Shown here one piece after another: positions 1 to 10,161 of a DNA stretch of 64,000 bases. The notes under the pieces are model-generated. The model did no database searches and was not told the origin of the DNA. It saw only the letters and a list, made by a program, of their open reading frames with translations. Position numbers and translations under genes: made by a program. Origin of the DNA: Agrypnia vestita (Eukaryota > Arthropoda > Insecta > Trichoptera > Phryganeidae); the NCBI GenBank assembly GCA_016648135.1, contig JADDOH010002038.1, positions 204,215-268,214 of the forward strand, read 5' to 3'. The number at the start of each line of letters is the position of its first letter. Positions within the stretch are counted from its first letter, which is position 1.

Positions 1-45
1 TGTACCGCAGATTGACAGATCAAATGAAAGAAAAATAAGAAGACT
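1..45 (+). repeat. 3' tail of a non-LTR retrotransposon
   Basis: The first bases resemble the end of the element near 11,980-12,025: both read cAGATTgACAGATC-like sequence followed by an A/G-rich (aagaagaag) tail. I read this as the 3' end of another copy of the same element whose body lies left of the window. Only the tail is visible, so the class comes from the better copy. Confidence 0.4.
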
Positions 46-730
46 TATTTTTAATCATTTTAATTCATGATTTTTACTATACTTATTTTCAAATACAATA
101 TAACGTATTGATTTAAGGTGATAAAATGATCAACAAAGGCTACCTACCTCAGAACAAGTAGGTAGTGGCTGAGAGGCTTGTCATATAAAATCTTACATTT
201 ATTTGTAGGAATCAATATATTAAGCAATTATTTATCACGTGTTAAATAAATAAATATTACCACATCAATCAATTTTCACAAATATCATAAAAGCTGGCAC
301 ATAAGAAGAAGCGAGATCTTTAAGATAAGAATTTTGTACAAACGACTTCTTAACTTGATATTTAAAAATTCTTTAAGTCTGTACCAGGGCCATCCAATAA
401 TAAGACTTCCACTCATTTTTCATATAAATAGCTTCGTCTCTGTGAGACTATAATAATTAATCTTTATTAAAAATTATCTTTCTGTGAACAAAATCTAGTA
501 AAGTAAAAATATTGATAAAAATATATTGGTTTAAACCAAGTGAATATTAAATTTAAATTTATTTTAAACTTTGTAAGCACAAATAGCTGATTATTACAAT
601 AGTATATTATCGTTATATTTTGCCGAATTTTCAATATTGAATTTCATATATTAGAATAAGACTATTAAGAGAACCTTACTGAATCTGCTAACCCTACTTC
701 TTACTGAATGATACAAAGTTAACATAAAAA
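46..730. other. AT-rich intergenic DNA with a fragment of repeat family A
   Basis: No coding signal is seen. At about 385-500 there is a fragment of an interspersed repeat that I call family A (core 'TAGCTTCGTCTCTGTGAGAC' followed by a TAATAATTAATCTT-like tail); better copies lie at 15.2, 28.5 and 40.9 kb. The rest is featureless AT-rich sequence. Confidence 0.5.
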
Positions 731-739
731 AAATTTTGA

Positions 740-860
740 TTGTATTATTTGTATAAATCTACTTATATTATTTGATTAATTACACCTACATATTTTGGAA
801 ATATCTTTCCATTGGCATCGTCAGGGTGTTATATATATGTCAAAATATCAAAATGAATAA
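740..860 (-). mobile_element. Decayed copy of the hammerhead-bearing foldback repeat
   Basis: This stretch matches the element at 25.83-26.0 kb: the same run ATTGTATTATTTGTATAAAT leads into ATTAATTACACCTACAT and a minus-strand CUGACGA motif (plus-strand tcgtcag at about 819-825). Here the ribozyme core is broken: the GAAAC box reads AAAAT and about five extra bases sit between the CUGACGA box and stem II. I therefore call it a dead copy of the family. It lacks the right inverted arm. Confidence 0.55.
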
Positions 861-2485
861 TGTATTCTGTTTTTTGTTTTTCTAAATTATTAGAAAATTT
901 ATTTTTAAACATTATTGCTGAAGTTCTTGATTACTCGAAATTATTGGAAATTTTTTTAGAACTGGCCTAGTAGTTAAATTTAATTGATTATTAATAAATA
1001 TTTTTTTGTTTAAGTCAACAGTATTTTGTACGTAACAAGATAATATAACCGTACCGGCATCGATTTATTGTATCTAAAAATTGGCTTAGGAGTAATCGAA
1101 TATCTTCCCAGCAGGTTAGTAAATCAAATAAAGAATAAGTACATCGGTCCGTTAAATGCGGAAACACAATTTCTTTTCCCCAAAGCCGACAAACGTATTG
1201 GGAGATCATAATCAGGTAAACCAACAACAGGTAGAACCTTGGTGGCGGTATTTTTTATGACACTTAGTATGTTAAGCTCACAAATAAACCGAATTTTTTG
1301 GGTCAATAGAATGTGAGAAATGATTTTACTTTCAAGCGCGTGGGTGTTTTACTAAAACAAAGAAAAACTTGAGGTCACTGATGGTGGTATGAAAAGTATT
1401 AAAAACCCACGTGGCTTTCTTTCGAACGTTCAAATAAATTTAAGATAATCGTTTACTTTGTAATATTATTGAATAAAAAAGATATCTAACGAGGCTATTC
1501 AGTCATAAAAGGCCCACAAAGTGGAGCAATTTTCTTCATTTTTAAAACATCGAAGGTTTGTTTATTTATTAATCAATTATATAATTTAGTTTGTGACGTT
1601 TTAACAAGATATCCGTATTTAAAATATATGTAACCTAATGAATAAATTTTAAAATGAGATATTATTTATAAATTGTGAAATTTGCACACTCTGCTGGACG
1701 ATCGCCTTAAAGCTTAATAAAAAAATATATATCACTTAGAATATTTTATAAAATAACTTAATAACACATATATTCAAAAATTCACGTATGACATGTTTTA
1801 GATAAAATGGGTATTTTAATCAATTCTTATGATTATTTATAAAATCCATTAATCTATATATACTTAAAACACGTGAATTAAATCTGACTGTAATGATATT
1901 TATTGTAAAATGAATGAATTAATTGGAATTTAGAGAATAACCGCTCTGAAAAAAGGCGCACATAGACATCTTAAAAAGATAAGGCAGGATATAAGAAACT
2001 GTCTTCGACATAAGTGCAATATTATCATTTTGAGATACTTTCAACCTCGAAAGGGTTTCCAAACTATCAGAAAATACTTTTTTTTCTATCACATTTGTGT
2101 TTCACAACTCATAAAAATTCTTGTGACGAATATAAAATACGCAAAACAGATTATTGAGTCTAAAATATAAGACGAAAATGAAATTTTAATTTTGTTTAAT
2201 TTTGTCAAATTTTATTCCGATTAACTCACTCATGAATAGATATGGCAAGATGTGAGTTTTTCAGAATAAAACCATTATGTTGTAGTGACCTAATCCTGTA
2301 ACTTAAAATACGTATGGATTAGGGTTTCTGACACGGTTTGACCCGGGAATGCATGGGGTTTTCGATGCATCACACATCAACAAAAAATAAGTTTTTCTTA
2401 TAAGTAAGTAATCTTTTTTAAACTAAAAAATATATATTTATTTGGAATATCATATTGAGGCTTGTAATACGAGCTTGCTAGGCAA
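861..2485. other. AT-rich stretch, nothing recognised
   Basis: No convincing gene, repeat boundary or structured RNA is seen. Short open frames on the - strand near 1.0-1.3 kb show no family motif and have the composition of chance frames. Confidence 0.5.
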
Positions 2486-2489
2486 CTTT

Positions 2490-2845
2490 CCCCCGCTTTC
2501 TTCTTACCGGACAAAGCTAGGGAATGGTCTCTTGATTGTGGTCGACCTACAGTCATATTTTTTCTTATCGAGGGAATTACTTTTTTATTCTTACATTAAA
2601 AAGTAAGCTTAATATATTGCAACATGGAGTTCTGTTCTGCCTTGCATGCCAGGGAGAATGTCCAAAGATTCTCAGCCCAGACCTCTACTGGCCGCTCATC
2701 CGGAAAGCTAGAGAAAAATGGATTTTTGACGCCGAACCTGCGGTGTGGTCCACCAGCTACCTACGAGATATTTGCGTTTGGTGTATGTGTGTGTTGGTGA
2801 GAGGCTGCGAAATACAACGTCACAACGTTATACAATATAGTTAAT
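2490..2845 (+). other. Open frame of 102 codons, unresolved
   Basis: An open frame from 2536 to 2844 would encode a Cys- and Trp-containing protein without a domain I recognise. The segment is less AT-rich than its surroundings, which suggests a fragment of a mobile element rather than random DNA. There is no splice context, no partner exon and no recognisable motif, so I do not call a gene. Confidence 0.2.
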
Positions 2846-3120
2846 TTCCCATTTAAATTCAACATTCACGTCTGACGATACAAAAAATTGGTTGATTTTA
2901 CAATATTAATCCCCCTTATGACATGTCACTCGAATACATTGCAACCTTACCCATTATGAATCAACGTAAAATCTAGCAGCGCCAAAACACAAAAAACTAA
3001 CTTTTTTCAAATACTTGAGTTTATTTTATTTTTTATTAGGTTCTATTTAGATACAATTTATACACGTTTAATATAATAGTATGTATGTATAATGATATTG
3101 TTGATATTTGTGTTCTTAGT

Positions 3121-3465
3121 TCTCCTCACTAGGGGTTACTGTGCTGAGGCGGACTAATTTAAAAATAACGATTTATAATTTCTTTTCATTTCATGCCATT
3201 TTTCAATAAATTTTCGTACTAATTTTTTAAATATCTATACAATCAGGTATTTACTATTTTAATATTAAATACTAGCTGTAACCCCTCAAAAACCTCCTCA
3301 CTAGGGGTTCCTGTGATGAGGCGGACTAATTTAAAAATAACGATTTATAATTTCTTTTCATTTCATGCCATTTTTCAATAAATTTTCGTACTATTTTTTT
3401 AAATATCTATACTATCAGGTATCTACCATTTTTATATTGAATACTAGCTGTAACCCGTAAAAAAT
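3121..3465. repeat. Tandem duplication, 172-bp unit, two copies
   Basis: The block starting CTCACTAGGGGTT and containing 'GAGGCGGACTAATTTAAAAA' occurs twice, with AGGGGTT at 3131 and again at 3303, a period of 172 bp. Each unit ends in ACTAGCTGTAACCC, the start of the repeat family described next. The copies differ by only a few bases, so the duplication is fairly recent. Confidence 0.85.
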
Positions 3466-3905
3466 GACGGCACGTTTAAATGCTGATTCCTAAAGAATAA
3501 GTATTTACTTATTTATAGCCGACACCCATGAAATTGTAATAATGATATCAAAATATTTGAAAAAAAAAATTGAAGTTCCTCTGCCGGCAGTTAATGGTAC
3601 AATTTTTATTATTTTACCCTGGCGTTTATGCTGGATGGAAAATGAAATAGTTTGCGTCTTTGCTAAATTCTGTATGTACTGTATTGACCGATCCCTCAGG
3701 CTCGGCGGTAGCAACATGTGTTGCTGTAGCATAAGCGGCCGATTCGGGTTTGCTGGCCCGGTGTTCTAGCCCCACCTCCGGCCATTTAATTTGTTTTTTA
3801 GCCATGAATTCAAACGAAATTAAGGACATTACACGAAGTAACGGGTCAGACAGACAACAGACAGACACACAGGGATAGACAGAATTATTATATTTATATT
3901 ATTGA
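3446..3905 (+). repeat. Interspersed repeat of the ACTAGCTGTAACCC family
   Basis: The family starts with ACTAGCTGTAACCC followed by an AAAAATGACGG motif and ends with a run of GACAGACAGAC and AATTATTATA. Other copies are at 10.7, 16.7 and (reverse) 20.7 kb. The middle has a GC-rich block (3685-3785) that on the - strand resembles a tRNA B box (GGGGCTAGAACAC), so a SINE read in reverse is possible. I cannot assign a class with certainty. Confidence 0.6.
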
Positions 3906-4462
3906 TTTTGTAAGCAAAAGATAATGATGTTTATATTGCATTGCTTTTTTTATCATCTTGATGAAGGAAATTGCTTTTTCGAAATCGGTCTACTTCAGTA
4001 AATAAAGTCAAATTGTCAAATGGTCAAACAGTAAATTTAAAGTTTTATTGATTTTGGAAATATATTGCTTAGAAGGTGTAATAAAAAAAGGCTTTGAATT
4101 GAATGGTTGATCAGCAGCTCCTTCGCAGCCTTGTTTAGTTAATAGGGACCGCACACTTTATGACAATGGCCACAAACCAAATCGTGAGGAATATGTTAAC
4201 ACTTTCCATCGCTTTCACTGTTGCCATCACGCAAGTTCAGTTTAATTCGCAATTTGATAAATAAGGCATGTCGCAACCCGGCCGTTAGAGATTTTTACGA
4301 AAGTGGACATTATCTACCATCCGGTTCCAATAAAGTACTAAAATGTACTCGATTTTCATTTTTATTTGCTTATTTTATTAACTGTTTAGCGCAGTCCCCA
4401 ATTGTATGCATGGGGTCTAGTCGTATTTGACAGCAAACAAGTTAAAAAGTTTTTTCACCAAC

Positions 4463-4663
4463 TTACTTATCAATAAACATGCTTAAGGTGGTATACTTTG
4501 CGTTTGCCCAGTCCATACTACAGTATGTTATAATACCCAACACCATTTCTCCTATCAAGGACGGAAAAAAATATAGAAAATTCAAGACTAAATTGAAAAA
4601 TCTTCTACAAAAAACCATCACAATAACGCAATGAAAAAATGTTATCAAAAAAAATCTATACAT
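4463..4663 (+). pseudogene. Jockey/CR1-like reverse transcriptase C-terminal fragment
   Basis: Plus-strand translation gives a motif like YFAFAQSILQYVII, which matches the 'ALLQYGIIGWGG' block near the end of jockey/CR1-type reverse transcriptases (a full version is at 18.43 kb). It is joined directly to a basic stretch (KKYRKFKTKLKNLL) typical of the last residues of these proteins, so the part between was deleted. An AT-rich 3' tail follows. Confidence 0.5.
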
Positions 4664-4689
4664 ACTTTTAAATTTTATTACAATACCTT

Positions 4690-5480
4690 CTTAATTATTA
4701 ATTTTTATAACTTAATTTAATGTTTCCTTGTGTATATCTTATTTACTAAATCTAATGTCTCACATTTTTGTATTCTTGTATAGTTTATATCTTACTTACT
4801 TAATTTAATGTCTTAATTTTTATAACTTTATCTAATGTTTGTTTGTCTATATCTTACTTATTTAATCCAATGTCTTACACTAACGATTTCATTAATAATA
4901 GATAAATACAGATATGACAATGCCCCCACTTTTAAACACGAGAATAAATTTTCATTTAAAATGTGTAATGTAAATGTGTATTAATTATATTATATTGAAT
5001 ACACTCTTAAGTTTGTAAATTTATCAAATAAATTTAATAAAAATAAAAAAATTGCAAAACAATTTTTAAATTGATGCGGATTTGGTTCTACGGTTTGCAA
5101 GAATAACTTATTGAATTTTGCGTTATCTTGCATATACCAATTAGATATAAAAATATTTAACTGAGCAAATTTAGAGGTAATAATTTTGCTTTGGAATTAA
5201 TTATTAATTATAATTAATCAAGACATATTATAGATGTCTCATAGCGACGAAGCTATTTATGTAAGAAAGAAGATTTGAAAGTTTTTTTGGGTTACATTCA
5301 AGATCACATTCTTATTGTGAAGTTGCAATTTTTCATAACAAATTATTGCAAAGTAATTTGTAACTTTAGTATCAGAAAAAGTGGATTAGGTACTCTTAAA
5401 ATGGACGATAAATGTCAATTAATTAATAAATGAGACTTACATATAAGGTCGATATACTCACGGAAATATACAAGGCTCCT
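4690..5480. other. AT-rich stretch, likely retroelement 3' tail then nothing recognised
   Basis: 4690-4880 contains loosely repeated 'ATATCTTACTTA' and 'TTTAATGTC' phrases, probably a degenerate 3' untranslated tail of the fragment to the left. No other feature is seen up to 5480, apart from a reverse partial family A phrase (ATAGCGACGAAGCTATTTATG) near 5240. Confidence 0.4.
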
Positions 5481-5484
5481 ATAG

Positions 5485-5565
5485 CATTATTTGATAATGC
5501 GCCTGTCCCGGAAAGGAAGAGATCCGTGGTTCGAATCCCGGTAGTAGCCAAATATTTTTTCGTGG
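5485..5565 (+). repeat. tRNA-derived SINE fragment
   Basis: A B-box-like internal promoter, GTGGTTCGAATCCCGG (about 5526-5541), lies after a poor A box. The left arm does not fold into a proper tRNA cloverleaf and there is no paired acceptor stem, so this is a SINE head rather than a tRNA gene. Confidence 0.5.
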
Positions 5566-5689
5566 ATTAGATTTTTCTGTATGTCTTTCTAATTGATTAA
5601 TTAATTCGGTCTTTTTGGGTGTTTATAGAGTTTGAGACCCATTTTATTGTATTGTATTGTAATGAGATAGAATTGACGCACTATGTCAC

Positions 5690-5850
5690 TTGTCCAAAAA
5701 TATCGAAGAATCGAAAACAGCTCGCAACCATCTCGAACATCTAGGGTGATATAAAGCCTTTGGGAAACGTCTACAAACATCCAGAAATGCCTAGAAGCGG
5801 CGAGAACGTTCTCCTGAACATTAGAAAAATCTAGGAGGTTCGGGCATTAA
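5690..5850 (+). repeat. Degenerate GAA/TTC-rich repeat
   Basis: The segment has GAGAACGTTCTCCTGAAC and other GAA/TTC pairs, and resembles a decayed relative of the heat-shock-element-like repeat at 30.3 and 55.2 kb. Phasing is largely lost. Confidence 0.35.
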
Positions 5851-5889
5851 TGTAGTATTGCATTTTTTTTTTCTTTGTATACCTTCTTT

Positions 5890-5990
5890 TTCTTCTTCTT
5901 CTTTTCTGGCTTTCACCCGTATGGGGTGTTCTCGCCATAAAACAAGTGTATTTCTTCGTTGGCAATGGGTGTGTTTTTTCCCTCTTTTAT
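5890..5990 (+). repeat. Short dispersed repeat also found at 53.2 kb
   Basis: The phrases 'TATGGGGTGTTCT', 'AAAACAAGT' and 'CTTCGTTGG' recur in the same order at 53,210-53,290. At both places the repeat lies next to the same non-LTR C-terminal fragment, but that fragment points in opposite directions relative to the repeat. Confidence 0.5.
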
Positions 5991-5999
5991 TTTGGAAAT

Positions 6000-6290
6000 T
6001 TGAATTGTAACCGATTCATTTTAGGATAAACATTATTCTGTGTGTATTAGTAATGGTGTAGGATATGGGGTACATAATGTTAGTTTATTTAATTTTTATA
6101 GATTTATACCGTTAGCTTTTACGAATATTGTTAGTAGTTTTAAAGTGATTTGATCGTTGGAAGATAAGAGGGTTGGGACGTTGATGGGGAATGGAATATT
6201 GTAATAAGAAAGATCTTGAATAAAATTTGTGTAACGGTCATTGATGGGGCATCCAAAAAATATGTGATCTAAATGTTCGTCGTCCATCCC
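6000..6290 (-). pseudogene. Non-LTR retrotransposon C-terminal fragment
   Basis: The - strand frame starting at about 6287 contains MDDEHLDHIFFGCP, the 'ETxxHxxxxCP' zinc-knuckle-like motif found after the RT domain in many insect non-LTR elements, and ends in NDQITLKLLT..NGINL at 6096. The same C-terminus is present at 53.35-53.55 kb on the + strand with a stop codon in it. Below 6096 an AT-rich 3' UTR shared by both copies continues to about 6000. Only the last roughly 65 residues remain here. Confidence 0.55.
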
Positions 6291-6474
6291 ATTATTTTGA
6301 ACACCTTTTAATTATTGGCGGTTTCTGGTATCGTTAATGACAGACATTGTTATGTATTTCGATTTAATATTTGGAGTAAATTCTCTCTTTACTAACTCAC
6401 ATGACAATCAGTTGTCCGTTTGAAAATATGAGACGATTTGTATGCAGTCGGCTATCAACTAATGGTCCGTGGTT

Positions 6475-6580
6475 CTGATCTCGAATGTCACGAGGCGGCC
6501 CTGGCGACGGACCACCTGCCTCCTGACCCAGAGAGGGCGGCAGGTGACGGCCGATGACAATGTCACGGTGAATTATTTAA
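6475..6580. other. GC-rich fragment of unknown origin
   Basis: About 100 bp rich in CGG, GGC and GACGG motifs stand out from the AT-rich surroundings. It could be part of a retroelement 5' region. I see no open frame with a known motif. Confidence 0.25.
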
Positions 6581-6674
6581 ACAGCGTGTCAGAGTACATT
6601 ACTCTTTATTGACATTTTTTTTTATTTAATTTTTTTTTTACAGGGTAGTAACAGTTACTTATGAATTAATGTTT

Positions 6675-6713
6675 CTCTACTACATGAGTGTCATAAACTC
6701 GTGTGTAGTAGAG
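6675..6713. repeat. Small hairpin
   Basis: CTCTACTACA (6675-6684) pairs with TGTAGTAGAG (6704-6713), with partial extra pairing (GAGT with AACTC) in the loop. No element boundary or promoter signal nearby explains it. Confidence 0.6.
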
Positions 6714-6920
6714 GAGTATCATTACATTATACATTTATAAAGAATTTTGTGATAAAATGTACATATTCATCAGGTAATAAGTATATATATATATATAAAT
6801 TTCCAAAAACCATAAAGACCAATAATGACCCAAATTTAGATTTTGACCAGACCTCACTTGGTAATAATCTTTCGATACGAACAGACGTGCTCGCACTGCC
6901 CCTCGTGACGGAAATTTATT

Positions 6921-6970
6921 AACAAGACACCCTGAAGATGCCTGTGATTCAGGCGAAACGTCGGTTGACG
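6921..6970 (+). ncRNA. Hammerhead-like ribozyme motif of the Penelope type
   Basis: The core CUGAAGA (6932-6938) is followed by a stem II of GCCTG (6940-6944) and CAGGC (6950-6954) with a five-base loop, then GAAAC (6955-6959). Stem III would be only A-C/G-U with no loop (ACGU), and the predicted cleavage site is after C6962. Stem I is short: ACC (6929-6931) with GGT (6963-6965). CUGANGA and GAAA are the invariant hammerhead boxes, and an almost absent stem III is known from Penelope-like elements. No Penelope coding sequence adjoins it. The weak stem I keeps confidence moderate. Confidence 0.5.
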
Positions 6971-7061
6971 AATGGTCCTTCTGAGGACCAGATTTTGACG
7001 CGGGTTACCCCCAAAGAAATTGATACTAACATTCCTAACACCCGTGAAAACCTTCATTATA

Positions 7062-7063
7062 GC

Positions 7064-7092
<29 letters not shown>
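7062..7092. repeat. (TA)n microsatellite
   Basis: An uninterrupted AT dinucleotide run; a shorter one is at about 6783-6797. Confidence 0.9.
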
Positions 7093-7094
<2 letters not shown>

Positions 7095-7139
7095 GACAAT
7101 CAAGTAATAATAAGTATGTAATAAAAAGTAATAAGTAAG

Positions 7140-7300
7140 TAAAAGGTACATATATAATAAAATTAAAAATTTAATCATTTCTGAAGGTATTTTTTCACGT
7201 TTTTTAAATGATTCATAATTTTCCTCAGTCCTCATTTCAACAGGCAAATAGTTGAACCATTTCACATCTATGAATGTGTAGTGATGCTTTAACATACATT
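7140..7300 (-). pseudogene. Non-LTR retrotransposon C-terminal fragment
   Basis: The - strand frame near 7295-7190 contains HHYTFIDVKWFNYLPVEMR followed by a basic FKKR stretch. The 'xxFNYLPxExR....SFKKR' pattern is what the last residues of jockey/CR1-type polyproteins look like ('FNNLPxxIK...FKKxxK'). The mariner at 7308 sits immediately next to it and may have landed in this older element. Confidence 0.4.
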
Positions 7301-7307
7301 TGTAATA

Positions 7308-8578
7308 TTAGGTCCTTACATATGAAATTGGCGTTTTGCCGTACTGGCAAATTTGATTTCAAATATCTTCTCTCCAAATCCAAATTTATACAGCTATTTA
7401 TTCATGTATTTGTGTTTTGAAAATTATAATTCATTTGTTTTTTCCTCAATTGTTTTTTTCTTTGCGTCACTCAGTTTACAAAATGAAAAACTTGAAATAT
7501 CGCGTTATTTACGAGTACGAGTTCCACCGTGGCACCAGTGCTGCAGAAACGGCTCGAAGGATTAATGATGTGTATGGCGACGGTGCCGCAAAAGAAAACA
7601 CAGTGCGTTTTTGGTTCCAACGTTTTCGTTCTGGAAATTTCAGGCAGAACAAGCCCCGTGGACGGCCGGAGACCAAAGTTGATAATGAAGAATTGAAGGC
7701 TATTGTGGAAGCGGATCCATCGCAAACCACATCCGAGTTAGCTGCAGGCTGCGGTGTTAGTGATAAAACTGTTTTAATCCACTTGAAGCAAATTGGTAAG
7801 GTGAAAAAGCTTGAAAGGTGGGTACCTCACGAATTGAGTGAAGCAAATCAACAAACGCGCGTTGACTGCTGCGTTGCATTACTCAACCGGCACAATAATG
7901 AAGGGATTTTAAATCGAATCATTACCTGTGATGAAAAGTGGATCCTGTACGATAATCGGAAGCGCTCATCGCAATGGCTGAACCCTGCCGAACCAGCCAA
8001 ACCATGCCCCAAGCGAAAATTGACTCCAAAAAAGTTACTTGTGAGCGTTTGGTGGACTAGTGCTGGTGTCGTTCACTACAGCTTTCTTAAATCTGGCCAG
8101 ACGATTACGGCAGATGTCTATTGTCAGCAACTGCAAACCATGATGGAAAAGCTAGCTGCTAGACAACCGAGGCTGGTTAATCGCTCTAGGCCACTGCTGC
8201 TTCATGATAACGCTAGACCACACACTGCACAACAGACGGCTACCAAATTAGAGGAGCTTCAATTGGAATGTCTAAGACATCCACCGTACTCTCCGGACCT
8301 TGCCCCAACAGATTACCATTTTTTTCGAAATTTGGATAACTTCTTGCAAAGGAAAAAATTCAACTCCGATGGGGCAGTCCAAACCGCCTTCAAAGATTTT
8401 ATTGATTCCCGTCCGAATGGTTTTTTTAGTAAAGGGATCGATGAACTACCTATGAGATGGCAAAAGTGCATAGATAGCAATGGTACATACTTTGATTAAA
8501 TAAATATATTATAACAAAAAAAAAATCGGCTTTATGTTCCTCCCATACTAAACGCCAATTTCATATGTAAGGACCTAA
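7308..8578 (+). mobile_element. Complete mariner transposon (1,271 bp)
   Basis: Perfect 29-bp terminal inverted repeats begin TTAGGTCCTTACATATGAAA at 7308 and end with the reverse complement at 8578. They are flanked by the expected TA target duplication (7306-7307 and 8579-8580). Length, TIR length and the single intronless transposase gene all fit the Tc1/mariner superfamily, mariner family. Both termini and the gene are intact, so the copy is young and may be functional. Confidence 0.95.
7483..8499 (+). CDS. Mariner transposase, apparently intact (338 aa)
   Basis: It encodes the cut-and-paste transposase of the surrounding element. I chose the ATG at 7483, giving a protein that starts MKNLKYRVIYEYEF like other mariners; an upstream in-frame ATG at 7417 would add 22 atypical residues. 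The N-terminal third holds two helix-turn-helix units (about residues 10-45 and 80-110) joined by an RGRPET AT-hook-like linker, which bind the TIRs. The linker motif RWVPHEL is present near residue 115. The catalytic triad is D150 (TCDEKW), D242 (LHDNARPH) and D277 (YSPDLAPTDY); exactly 34 residues separate the last two, the DD34D signature of mariner. Length is slightly below the usual 345-350 aa. No stop or frameshift is present. An A-run (about 8516-8525) follows the stop. Activity is inference; subfamily was not assigned. Confidence 0.95.
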   Translation: MKNLKYRVIYEYEFHRGTSAAETARRINDVYGDGAAKENTVRFWFQRFRSGNFRQNKPRGRPETKVDNEELKAIVEADPSQTTSELAAGCGVSDKTVLIHLKQIGKVKKLERWVPHELSEANQQTRVDCCVALLNRHNNEGILNRIITCDEKWILYDNRKRSSQWLNPAEPAKPCPKRKLTPKKLLVSVWWTSAGVVHYSFLKSGQTITADVYCQQLQTMMEKLAARQPRLVNRSRPLLLHDNARPHTAQQTATKLEELQLECLRHPPYSPDLAPTDYHFFRNLDNFLQRKKFNSDGAVQTAFKDFIDSRPNGFFSKGIDELPMRWQKCIDSNGTYFD

Positions 8579-8580
8579 TA

Positions 8581-9114
8581 TTAATGTATATTGTATGTAG
8601 CGAAGGGAAAAGCTACATTTATTGAGCTAAAATGAAGACTACGACACGCACACATTCACGAGTTCGAAGAATACAAAGTGTGCGCTACATTTGTAGCAGG
8701 TACCGAAACATTATACACTTCATCTACTACAATGAACTACAAGAAGTGCTACTTAAAAATTGCACAACTAAAAATTTTCAAATCCATGGGGAAGAGGGGT
8801 TGTTCCAGTTTTTCTCCATTCAATGCCAAAATTTTCAAATTCATGAGAGAGGGTTTGTTTCGATCTCCAAACTTTTTTTCGTTCGATCACCATAAATATA
8901 TCGACCATTCAATTCACATCAGAACCTCAATTATTTATTTTTATCAACATCAACTTCGCAAAAATTTCACGTATTAAAAAAGTCACTTTTCAATTTAAAA
9001 TTTGAAGTATGTTGTTTGTTGTGTGCATATTGAAGTGTCCTGTTTGCAGTTGCAGTTCACATACAAACGTGTGAAGTATGCGCTTCAATAAAATGTAGTT
9101 CTACATTGTAGTAT
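8581..9114. other. Unresolved segment between two DNA transposons
   Basis: No gene is seen. The phrases 'GAAGTGCTAC', 'GAAGTATG..CTTCAATA' and 'AGCTACATTT' recur loosely, and TACAATG/CATTGTA pairs suggest an old inverted-repeat element, but I cannot set its ends. An 87-codon frame at 8632 has no known motif. Confidence 0.3.
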
Positions 9115-10161
9115 GGGAACTGGGGGCATAACCACCCCTGTAAGGTTTGGATAAATTTCGAATCAAAATGAAGGTTTCTTTATTTTCCTTTATAGTTAAT
9201 TCAGATAACAGCATTCACAAACTTTACATTTAAGTGATTAAAATGAAAATTCAGCAAGGTTTTATTATATGTTTATATTTAAAAGCACAAAGTGAGAAAA
9301 AAACGATTGTGCCCCCACTGTGGGGCATAACCGATCCATTAAAAAATCATAGGGGCACAACGGTTTTTTTATTATATTTTTATAGTGTTACATTTTTTGA
9401 ATTGGTTTCAATTGATATCATTTTTGGAAATTAAAAAATCATAAAGTTGGTCTGCATCCATACTCTCATAATCGCCATCAGATTTTTCTTTGTAACACGT
9501 AGGATAGACAGACAAATCATCGTCATCCAAAGGAATATGTTGTCGATGAACTCGCGGAAAACACCCTTTGTGGTGCATTTTCTTGCATGTATCACAAACT
9601 AGTCAATCTGAAAATTTTGTGACACGTTCACAAATATAAAAAGAATTTTTCGGTTCTGCCTTTGGCGCAGTTTTATTATGTTTTTTAAATTTCAACTCCA
9701 ATTCTGTTTTGTATGGCGAAATAGTCAATATTGCTGTCTTTCCCTTTTGTGATTTTCTTCGAGGTCGTTGCATTGCCTCTATGTGATTTTGCCCCCAAAT
9801 GACATTTTTTGAAAAAGTACATATGTATTTCATTTTTTAGGTTATATTGATATAAAATATCAATTTCACAACTTAAATCAAGACTCATAAACATATTTAA
9901 AACAAAATTATGAAGAACTTCTTCAAAAACACAAAAAAATAACACTGAAAATGTGATGTCAATATAAGATTCTTACATAAATTGAAAAAAACGAAAATAA
10001 TTAAGTCACTACGCAGCATATACACTAGATGTTAGCGTCAAACTGTCACGTACTATTTTACCGACGTGAACACAGTCTGTATAGACAATTTAGAAAAAAA
10101 TATCCATTCTGAAATGTATATAAACTGTTTTGCTCCATATGCGGTTATGCCCCCAGTTCCC
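9115..10161 (-). mobile_element. Decayed TIR DNA transposon (about 1.05 kb)
   Basis: Perfect 19-bp inverted repeats GGGAACTGGGGGCATAACC lie at 9115-9133 and (reverse complement) 10143-10161. A further subterminal copy of the GGGGCATAACC motif is at about 9322-9332. The interior keeps the 3' part of a transposase gene on the - strand. The outer few bases differ (TAGTAT left, TAGG right), so the exact terminus and target duplication are unclear. The tail protein suggests a pogo/Tigger-like (DDE_1) element; this is inference. Confidence 0.7.
9429..9833 (-). pseudogene. C-terminal remnant of a DDE_1/pogo-like transposase with a zinc-finger tail
   Basis: The frame opens with MKYICTFSKN, passes a basic QRPRRKSQKGK stretch, and reaches a Cys/His cluster: Cys in YICERV, then C-D-T-C, H-H, C and later Y-P-T-C-Y. 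This pattern resembles the PHD-like or RING-like tail of many insect pogo/jerky-type transposases. One in-frame TGA (about 9603) replaces what is normally a Trp just before the C-x2-C pair; after it the frame continues to about 9429 with acidic DDDD and DGDYESMD stretches. The catalytic DDE domain is missing, so the element cannot move by itself. Family assignment is by motif resemblance only. Confidence 0.5.
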
